From Gavia stellata (lineage: Eukaryota > Chordata > Aves > Gaviiformes > Gaviidae), in NCBI RefSeq assembly GCF_030936135.1, contig NC_082608.1, forward strand, positions 5,801,035 through 5,865,034: a DNA stretch of 64,000 nt, written 5' to 3'. Of the stretch, positions 60,301 to 64,000 are shown one piece after another (position 1 is the first letter of the stretch; the number at the start of each line of letters is the position of its first letter). The notes beneath the pieces were generated by a model, which had not been told where the DNA came from, made no database searches, and worked only from the letters and a program-made list of their open reading frames with translations. Both the position numbers and the translations under genes were made by a program.

Positions 60301-60710
60301 TGTGCCCCCGCTCGGCCGCGAGATACCGCCCGGGCGGCGCCTCAGCGCCGGGCGCTGTGAGGGAGAGGCCGTCGCGCCTCAAGGGCCGTCCCTTTCCCTC
60401 CCCCCGCTTAACCCTCTCCCTCCCGCCGGGCTATCCGCCCAGGGCCGGTCGCTTCCGCGCGGCCGCTCCCCCCCCCCCCGCCGCCTCCGCGCGCCCCCCC
60501 AGCCCCGCGGCCCCTCACCTCCAGGGTGTAGTTGCGCTTCATGCTCTGGTAGCTGAGCCAGGCCTCGGAGCGGGCGCGCTCGTCCATGTTGAGGCTGCTG
60601 CAAAGCTCCTCGTAGCGCTGCCGGGTGTCCCCCTCCTCGGCCGGCGGGGAGGGGGCGGCGGCGCCCCCCCCGGCCCCCGACTCGGCCTCGTCCTCCTCCT
60701 CGCCCGGCAT
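36195..60710 (-). CDS. RBL2: RBL2 (p130) pocket-protein transcriptional repressor
   Basis: RBL2 binds E2F4/5 and the MuvB core (DREAM complex) in the nucleus and represses cell-cycle genes in quiescence; CDK phosphorylation releases it. Coding exons in transcript order: 60519-60710, 58693-58823, 57293-57493, 54659-54723, 50285-50413, 49223-49383, 49053-49117, 48157-48343, 46101-46267, 45324-45433, 44132-44235, 43633-43770, 42978-43142, 42304-42415, 41375-41650, 40603-40877, 39854-40030, 39619-39690, 39099-39216, 37774-37976, 37153-37317, 36195-36365. They total 3384 nt, 1127 residues plus stop (human 1139), with agreeing phases. Order: disordered N-terminus, cyclin-fold region (about 65-300), pocket A (about 390-605), long spacer with cyclin-binding RRRLF (about 664-668), pocket B (about 820-1020), Ser/Thr-Pro-rich C-terminus. 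No internal stop was seen. The start MPGEEEDEAE is the first ATG in the CpG island. Confidence 0.97.
37153..37317 (-). CDS. RBL2: RBL2 exon 21
   Basis: The exon reads TDSPPLSPYPFVRISSPRRI and later SPREKIFYYFSSSPSK, with several Ser-Pro CDK sites. It is 165 nt with phase 0 at both ends. Confidence 0.96.
37774..37976 (-). CDS. RBL2: RBL2 exon 20
   Basis: The exon reads SRDSSPVMRSSSTLPVPQPS, then PPTPTRLTGAN and the pocket B helix GDLIQFYNNIYIEQIKEFAL. It carries clustered Ser/Thr-Pro sites. Confidence 0.97.
39099..39216 (-). CDS. RBL2: RBL2 exon 19
   Basis: The exon reads VYRSVLIKGRRCRRRSGSSD and ends NKER at an A|GTGAGT donor. The Arg-rich stretch is a likely nuclear localisation segment. 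The insertion SPTDRSKERNKER is a little longer than the human SPTELNKDR. Confidence 0.95.
39619..39690 (-). CDS. RBL2: RBL2 exon 18
   Basis: This exon of 72 nt reads VTKEDISFQNIMRCYRTQPQ then AKSH, part of pocket B. Confidence 0.96.
39718..39795. repeat. G/T-rich simple tract
   Basis: The tract has GGTTTTTTTGTTTGTTTGGG and TGTTTGGTTGGTTTTGGG words in the RBL2 intron between exons 18 and 17. It belongs to the same class as 2970-3077. Confidence 0.6.
39854..40030 (-). CDS. RBL2: RBL2 exon 17
   Basis: The exon reads VYHLASVRLRDLCVKLDISD and ends MDRHLDQLLMCAIYVMAK. It is the cyclin-fold core of pocket B, which forms the LxCxE-binding cleft. Confidence 0.97.
40603..40877 (-). CDS. RBL2: RBL2 exon 16
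   Basis: This exon of 275 nt covers the end of the Gln/Val-rich spacer (IANENGGITFFPVQVNVG) and the start of pocket B (SLSLFFRK). Confidence 0.96.
40920..40975. repeat. G/T-rich simple tract
   Basis: The tract starts with a run of seven G, then TTGTGGGTTGTTGTGGTTTT and GGGTTTTTTTT. It lies in the RBL2 intron upstream of exon 16. Confidence 0.6.
41375..41650 (-). CDS. RBL2: RBL2 exon 15
   Basis: The exon encodes the spacer with SPTTLYDRYSSP and the cyclin A/E docking motif RRRLF, then VSVTPVPGQTL-like TP sites and TVTANNGQTVTIPVQG. Confidence 0.97.
42304..42415 (-). CDS. RBL2: RBL2 exon 14
   Basis: The exon reads VMPPQYFERSAGNSVVGSPL then TPRRINEVRAESGGLGK, the start of the spacer with an SPLTPRR phosphosite context. 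Confidence 0.96.
42978..43142 (-). CDS. RBL2: RBL2 exon 13
   Basis: The exon reads VIEVFIRAEDGLCREVVKHL then NHIEEQILESMAWKQES, the end of pocket A. It is 165 nt with phase 0 at both ends. Confidence 0.97.
43633..43770 (-). CDS. RBL2: RBL2 exon 12
   Basis: The exon reads AILEQDVFHRSLLACCLEII then TFTYKPPGNFLFITEIFDIP, the core of pocket A. Phase is 0 at both ends. Confidence 0.97.
44132..44235 (-). CDS. RBL2: RBL2 exon 11
   Basis: The exon reads DVASKHFRRAEVLYYKVLES then VIEQERKRLGDTDLS, ending TCT|GTAAGG. Confidence 0.96.
44518..44690 (+). repeat. CR1 LINE 3' end in an RBL2 intron
   Basis: CR1 words occur in order: ATTGGAAGAGGCTGCCCAGG, GAGGTGTTCAAGGACCGTG, GGGACATGGCTTAGTGGGC, TTGGACTTGATGATCTTA and GTCTTTTCCAACCTTAATGA then TTCTGTGA. 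It is less diverged than the copy at 2.7 kb and lies antisense to RBL2, between exons 10 and 11. Confidence 0.93.
45324..45433 (-). CDS. RBL2: RBL2 exon 10
   Basis: The exon reads SCSRDPSQSIANRVKEMYEV then YCQSMQSEGEFSNFSK, pocket A. It ends AAAG|GTGGGA. Confidence 0.96.
46101..46267 (-). CDS. RBL2: RBL2 exon 9
   Basis: The exon reads SKSLRITTPLTGRKYIKESN then PYVTPVSIATYSLSRLHTML, the linker entering pocket A, including the TPLTG phosphosite context. Confidence 0.96.
46268..48156 (-). other. RBL2: RBL2 intron 8
   Basis: This intron of about 1.9 kb is AT-rich with no exon recognised. It contains the short perfect hairpin at 47876-47901. Confidence 0.6.
47876..47901. repeat. perfect 11-bp hairpin
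   Basis: TTACCTAAAGA and TCTTTAGGTAA are exact reverse complements around a 4-base loop. Partial extra copies of ACCTAAA flank both sides. Confidence 0.65.
48157..48343 (-). CDS. RBL2: RBL2 exon 8
   Basis: The exon reads KAINKAYEEYVLSVGNLDER then IFLGEDADEEIGTLTRCLNT and ends LQQHFDR. This conserved stretch precedes pocket A. Confidence 0.97.
49053..49117 (-). CDS. RBL2: RBL2 exon 7
   Basis: This exon of 65 nt reads LLKGKDENLTGFLDPGNFGD then S, ending TT|GTGAGT with the Phe codon split. Confidence 0.96.
49223..49383 (-). CDS. RBL2: RBL2 exon 6
   Basis: The exon reads LPEDFHSKDYKASSDPPCII then EKLCSLHYGLVLEAKGIKEH, ending KLFDKK. The donor is AAG|GTTGGT, weaker than consensus. Confidence 0.96.
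50285..50413 (-). CDS. RBL2: RBL2 exon 5
   Basis: The exon reads NFPMISDDLVNSYHLLLCAL then DLVYGNALQCPNRKELLNPN, part of the N-terminal cyclin-fold region. Confidence 0.97.
53339..53395. repeat. C/A-rich simple tract
   Basis: The words AAAAAAACCCC, AAACACCC and CCAAAACC make about 55 bases without G or T except at the edges. Confidence 0.6.
53947..53985. repeat. (TA)n(CA)n microsatellite
   Basis: About nine TA units are followed by CA units and then ACATACAT repeats. Confidence 0.85.
54659..54723 (-). CDS. RBL2: RBL2 exon 4
   Basis: This exon of 65 nt reads RQPCTVTEVFQFCWVLFVHA then K. It lies after the acceptor ccccaaaag, which has a poor pyrimidine tract, and before a GTAAGA donor. Confidence 0.95.
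54724..57292 (-). other. RBL2: RBL2 intron 3
   Basis: This intron of about 2.6 kb is AT-rich. A C/A-rich stretch (about 55669-55755) is the only marked feature; no exon was recognised. Confidence 0.6.
57293..57493 (-). CDS. RBL2: RBL2 exon 3
   Basis: The exon reads LIEFFNKMKKWEDMANLPSQ then FRERTERLERNFTVSAVIFK and ends PRQQRGRKQ, almost identical to the human segment. Confidence 0.97.
58693..58823 (-). CDS. RBL2: RBL2 exon 2
   Basis: The exon reads GNDLHWLACALYVACRKAIP then TVSRGTAEGNYVSLTRILRC, the start of the cyclin-fold region. It ends AG|GTAACT. Confidence 0.97.
58824..60518 (-). other. RBL2: RBL2 intron 1
   Basis: The intron begins inside the CpG island. It holds a run of 14 G (60181-60194) and an 11-base C run near 60470, and becomes AT-rich below about 60040. 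Confidence 0.6.
60181..60194. repeat. run of 14 G
   Basis: An uninterrupted homopolymer on the + strand inside the RBL2 CpG island. Its length is likely polymorphic and prone to sequencing error. Confidence 0.8.
60519..60710 (-). CDS. RBL2: RBL2 exon 1 (start codon)
   Basis: The ATG at 60708-60710 begins MPGEEEDEAESGAGGGAAAP, a disordered acidic/Ala stretch shorter than the human one. It is followed by YEELCSSLNMDERARSEAWL and ends YTLE at GAG|GTGAGG. Confidence 0.95.
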
Positions 60711-60721
60711 CCCGCACCCCG

Positions 60722-60736
60722 GCGCTAGGGGGCAGC
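60722..60736 (+). promoter_or_regulatory. CTCF motif beside the RBL2 start
   Basis: GCGCTAGGGGGCAGC fits CCASYAGRKGGCRSY except for the first base and G for A at position 3. It lies just upstream of the RBL2 start codon, in its 5' UTR or core promoter. Confidence 0.5.
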
Positions 60737-60896
60737 GCCGCCCTGCCGCACACTGCGCTTGCGCCGCCGGTCCTCAGGGTCGCGACGCGCATTCGAATCC
60801 AAACACCCCGGCGCCAGGCCCCGCCCCCGCTCTCCGCCGCGCCGCCGCCTCTCATTGGGCGGCGGCCGAAGGCCCGACCCGTCCGCGTCCTCGCTG

Positions 60897-60908
60897 TGCG
60901 CAGGCGCA
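60897..60908. promoter_or_regulatory. NRF1 site
   Basis: TGCGCAGGCGCA matches the NRF1 consensus YGCGCANGCGCR in full. A weaker relative (TGCGCTTGCGCC) is at 60754-60765. Confidence 0.6.
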
Positions 60909-60938
60909 CCGCGCCCTTCGCGACGCCACAGACTTCCC

Positions 60939-60993
60939 CTCCCACCATGCACTGCGCCAGAGCTCTGGCATTCTGTTCCCAGAATGCAGCGGG
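60939..60993. promoter_or_regulatory. two ZNF143/Staf-like sites
   Basis: CTCCCACCATGCACTGCG (60939-60956) matches the Staf/ZNF143 consensus around CCCANMATGCAYYRCG. GTTCCCAGAATGCAGCGGG (60975-60993) shares the CCCAGAATGCA core. Both are on the + strand, about 230-290 bp upstream of RBL2's ATG. Confidence 0.55.
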
Positions 60994-61087
60994 AGGAAGC
61001 GGTGCATGAGCGCAGTCGTCACCACGTACAGGCCAGGGGCAGCAGCGCCCTCGGCCTTACAGGGCCGGGACTCGCGGGAGAGCCTGC

Positions 61088-61117
61088 GGGGCAGGGGGGG
61101 GCGGGAGCGGGGAGGGT
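61088..61117 (+). other. G-quadruplex-prone sequence
   Basis: G runs of 4, 8, 3, 4 and 3 are separated by one to three bases, which satisfies the usual G3+N1-7 rule on the + strand. Confidence 0.6.
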
Positions 61118-61230
61118 TGGCCGAAAGGGGCACGGGGGGCCGGGGCTGGGCCCGGCCGTTGCCCCGTGGAGCGCCTGCTTGCTTCCGTGGCAGGGCGAGG
61201 GGAGGGGCGCGGGGGCCGCAGGCGTAACTG

Positions 61231-61289
61231 ATGGCTGGAAAGACTGACGTTACTACAGAACTACTCCACGAATTGGTCACTTACACAGG
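61231..61289 (+). CDS. candidate first coding exon of a divergent gene
   Basis: The ATG at 61231 opens MAGKTDVTTELLHELVTYTG and meets a strong donor ACAGG|GTAAGG at 61290. An in-frame TAA at 61225 sits one codon before the ATG, so the frame starts here. It lies at the edge of the RBL2 island, in divergent orientation to RBL2. I do not recognise the peptide, and no second exon was found before the window ends. It could be a chance frame or a divergent non-coding transcript. Confidence 0.3.
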
Positions 61290-61763
61290 GTAAGGTTTTG
61301 AGATTTTCGTTAGCAAAACAAAGACATGACTGGTTAACTATCAGACAGTTAAAACCAAAAGGCAATGAATTAAAGTTCTGTTAAGGAGGGCTGTGCAGAG
61401 CATTTACCCAACCACGTAGAAACACTGACATCCAGTTCTTCAAACGCATTTGAAGAGTTTTAGAGCGTAATAAAACCCAATTTCAAAGAAAAGCCACAAA
61501 GATTGACTTTTGATTTGAATCCCTTTTGTTTGAGTCAAAACTGTTAAACAGTTGGCACAGTAACTGGAAGTGAACCAGGTGATTTCAGTTTTCAAAGAAT
61601 AAACAGCAACACATTGGAAAGATACAGCGAGAGCTCCTGTTGGAAAGGCCCTACCGCGTAGAGAGGAGACTCCCAAAAATAAGCCTTAAGGAGAGGTCAG
61701 TCCTAGAGCAGGTACATGTGAATGAAGAGTTCTGTAAAACAGACCGTACTTGAGTAAAAGGCA

Positions 61764-61769
61764 TTTATT
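61764..61769 (-). terminator. polyadenylation signal of a minus-strand gene
   Basis: TTTATT on the + strand (AATAAA on the minus strand) is followed in the minus direction by AT-poor sequence leading into the RBL2 island. It would end the 3' UTR of the exon at 63595. Confidence 0.4.
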
Positions 61770-63594
61770 GACTATGCTTGTTTGCTTTTGTACTACTAAT
61801 ACTTCAAAGCTAACAACAATGAAAGCTTCAGGGGAAAAAAGAAATGTCTAGAAAAGATGATTTGGCTAACCTGAGCTGTTTTCCAGGACATGAGTATGCA
61901 TTTTTACCCAGCAGCGAGAGCACCAGATGGCAGCAGAAAGCCTGAGCTGGTGCTGGAAGATGGCGATGACAGAGCAGTCCCCCCACGCCTGCAGCCCGCA
62001 GCCTGCCAGGACAACTTGGGGGTCTTGGCCATTTCACTATAACATAAAAAAATAATGGCTAGGCTGTATCCAATGTCTTACATCTCTTTTTTAACACGGA
62101 GGAGCTGAGAGCTTTGCAGTGAGGCAGCAGCTGCTTCAAGGTGTGCAGGGCATTAATGGGATGCTCTCTACCACCCAGAAGTCTGTATGTAATACTGCAA
62201 GGCTTTTCTCTTAAGCTAGATTTACAGTATTTGTTAAAACAGAAAGCAGCAATAACTTACTACAGTATTTTACTTTCTACTGAGAAACATTAATCTACTG
62301 TTTCAAAATCCTTTAGATAAAAAAAAAGTAACAAACCCCCACAGTATTAAAACATAAAGCTTAGGTTAAATGTAAAGTTATTATGCTGTGATTACACCTG
62401 CATACAAAAACCTGTGTTTTTATGCATCCAGACTTTGTAAATAAATGGTTTACCTTGACTGCTCTTGTGTAGAAGACTTAAAAAAAGGTATTTTTTCATT
62501 TAAGGGTCTACTGAAAACTTAAGGGACGAGAAAAATTTTAGACATAATAGACACACTGAAATCTTTTTCATCCCTGAGGACTTAACTTCAACTTGTTCCT
62601 CCACTTCACCTCTCCCCCCTTTTTTTCCCCCCTTACAAAGAAGCAATTTTATTCAAGACAACAGTAATGTTCAACATGAACACTGAAATAAAGAGATAGC
62701 CTCATTTGGCTTGCTAATTACTTGAATCATTTCCACTACTGGACTCCGTATTATATCTACCAATATTGTAAGAATAAGTTACAGCCACTAGTGCTACCAC
62801 CAATGCAACACTCTAATGGGGATACCACATACATCCTCTCCGTCTGGGTCCTTTACAGCTGCTAGGCTATCCTACAATAAAATACAACTTTCACTGTTTC
62901 GAAGTTTCAGAAACTTTGCTCATGAACGTAACTATGAAATGGACTTCCGTATGAACTGCAACGGTACTTAGAGCATCAAAGGGCTTCAGGCATAGGTATT
63001 TTCTTTGTGTCACACTAGGGAATGCAGCCGTGGCAAGCTGAGCTCTTCAGACAGGTAGCACTCCAGGGACACAGCTACTGTCTGCAGCTCACAGAACAAC
63101 TAGTGAACCTTTTCAAAATAGGGTTGCACAAAAATAAGGTAAAAGGCCTCAAATTCTTTCTATCTTGGTGACTTTGAAAACAAACTGTAGTTTCCTTGCA
63201 AAATACAAAAAACAGGTAGCAAATCTTGAGGCCAAACAAATACCGCACTATCATAGCACAGGCCCTGACTCTACTGGCTCCAAGTAGTGAAGATTGATTG
63301 TGACAAATTTTTGAAATGGTGGTTAATGTTGTCTACCTGCAGGGGAATAAAGTAGCCCCCCAGATAAGGCTAGATACATACCAGGCAAAGTCTGATCTAA
63401 TAAGGAAAGTCCAAGACGACCAACTCTTGGAAGTACACCACAAAAGCCTTTCTTCCAGTTTTCTCCCTGGGACCTCCCCAACACAGCCAGTCTTCTGATA
63501 CTCCTGATGCGCTTTTGTCAGTGTGCATGACTTCATCAGGAATCTTCCAACATTTTGTATTTTACCGTACGTCTCAGCTGATGAAGACCCATGA
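61770..63594 (-). other. probable 3' UTR of the right-edge minus-strand gene
   Basis: About 1.8 kb without a convincing exon between the stop at 63595 and AATAAA at 61764. A further AATAAA on the minus strand near 62646 could give a shorter form. A CTCF-like motif is embedded at 61920-61934. Confidence 0.35.
61920..61934 (+). promoter_or_regulatory. CTCF motif
   Basis: GCACCAGATGGCAGC fits CCASYAGRKGGCRSY at 14 of 15 positions. It is in the same orientation as the motif at 60722. Confidence 0.5.
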
Positions 63595-63670
63595 TTACAT
63601 GAAGATTTCAACTGTCTTTTGAAAAGGAGAATGTTTCTTCATCTCATGACTCTGAGAAACATTCATAACA
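63595..63670 (-). CDS. probable terminal coding exon of a minus-strand gene (partial)
   Basis: On the minus strand an excellent acceptor (a long T run, then CTTTTTAG) at 63671 opens a frame in phase 2. It reads VMNVSQSHEMKKHSPFQKTV then EIFM and stops at TAA (63595-63597). The other two frames stop within eight codons. Upstream of RBL2 on the same strand, human has CHD9, so this could be the CHD9 C-terminus, but I cannot verify the peptide from memory. The rest of the gene would lie beyond the window. Confidence 0.35.
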
Positions 63671-64000
63671 CTAAAAAGAAAAAAAAAATCAGTTTATTTA
63701 GGTTAGAATTGTTGCTGCATTAAAATAAATGAAGCAGTGTACACTTATCTTATTTAGGGACTAGGAGTTAGAAACTCCGCCTTACAGGAGCAAAACGCCA
63801 AGCTCCGGCAACCTGCTTTGAGAAGCTGAACAGAGCTCAAACAGCATGAAGCAGGGGAGCTGACAGAGTAGTTCCCAAATCAAAACCTGTTCTGAGAAAA
63901 CAGCTTGAGGACATGCTTTCGGTTTTGTTGAGCACTGGTGAAAAGGAAAGATTATGATACCATTCTGACATTAAGATCCCAAAAATTTCCCAAACCAGCC

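Larger units (their letters stand above)
60040..61250. promoter_or_regulatory. RBL2: CpG-island promoter of RBL2, possibly bidirectional
   Basis: The sequence is GC- and CpG-dense across RBL2 exon 1 and about 500 bp upstream. There is no TATA box. Motifs include an NRF1 site (60897-60908), an inverted CCAAT (60854-60858), two ZNF143/Staf-like sites (60939-60956, 60975-60993) and a CTCF-like motif (60722-60736). This set is typical of divergent housekeeping promoters. Confidence 0.75.

Noticed and set aside
60379-61247. Long overlapping open frames of 140-200 codons on both strands around RBL2 exon 1
   Set aside because: They are composition effects of the CpG island. Only the RBL2 exon 1 frame and the short spliced frame at 61231 have splice support.
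63333-63611. A 92-codon minus-strand frame at the right edge
   Set aside because: It overlaps the better-supported terminal exon in another frame and would lie mostly in the 3' UTR.
1-64000. CRISPR arrays, operons, insertion sequences, phage or endogenous retroviral genes
   Set aside because: No direct-repeat arrays with spacers, ribosome-binding-site-led gene clusters or retroviral gene segments were seen; the window is ordinary vertebrate DNA.

Overview
This is a vertebrate nuclear window, almost certainly from a bird. The genes are spliced and small-exoned inside AT-rich non-coding DNA. The interspersed repeats I can recognise are 3' ends of CR1, the main avian LINE. Introns are short compared with mammals, and the gene order RBL2 - AKTIP matches the human 16q12.2 neighbourhood (chicken chromosome 11, from memory). 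No prokaryotic, plasmid or viral gene was seen.

Layout. 1-8.3 kb: no confirmed gene; two AT-rich stretches with homeobox/POU-like motifs, a CR1 end, a long G/T-rich tract, small tandem repeats and a perfect inverted repeat. 8.3-10 kb (+): three phase-compatible exons and a possible terminal exon of a gene I cannot name, with a small GC-rich island carrying a near-perfect CTCF motif. 11.9-13.5 kb: CpG-island promoter of AKTIP with five CCAAT boxes in 300 bp. 13.0-27.9 kb (+): AKTIP (FTS), an inactive E2-like (UEV) protein of the FTS-Hook-FHIP dynein adaptor complex. All coding exons are present and in phase (293 codons plus stop). 27.9-34.4 kb: the space between two convergent genes; it holds a diverged copy of part of the AKTIP 3' UTR, a CR1 scrap and a GC-rich hairpin. 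34.5-60.8 kb (-): RBL2 (p130), the pocket-protein repressor of E2F targets and part of the DREAM complex. All 22 coding exons were found with agreeing phases (1127 codons plus stop). 60.0-61.25 kb: the RBL2 CpG-island promoter, with NRF1, ZNF143/Staf, CCAAT and CTCF motifs, and a possible divergent + strand first exon just beyond. 61.7-63.7 kb (-): a likely terminal exon and 3' UTR of another minus-strand gene; position and strand would suit CHD9, but I could not confirm it from the peptide.

How the genes relate. AKTIP and RBL2 are convergent and have no shared pathway that I can see: AKTIP acts in vesicle/dynein transport and telomere maintenance, RBL2 in cell-cycle exit. Both start from broad CpG islands. 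Exon coordinates were derived by hand from splice consensus, open frames and similarity to remembered human proteins. UTR ends, transcription starts and regulatory motifs are less certain than coding exons.
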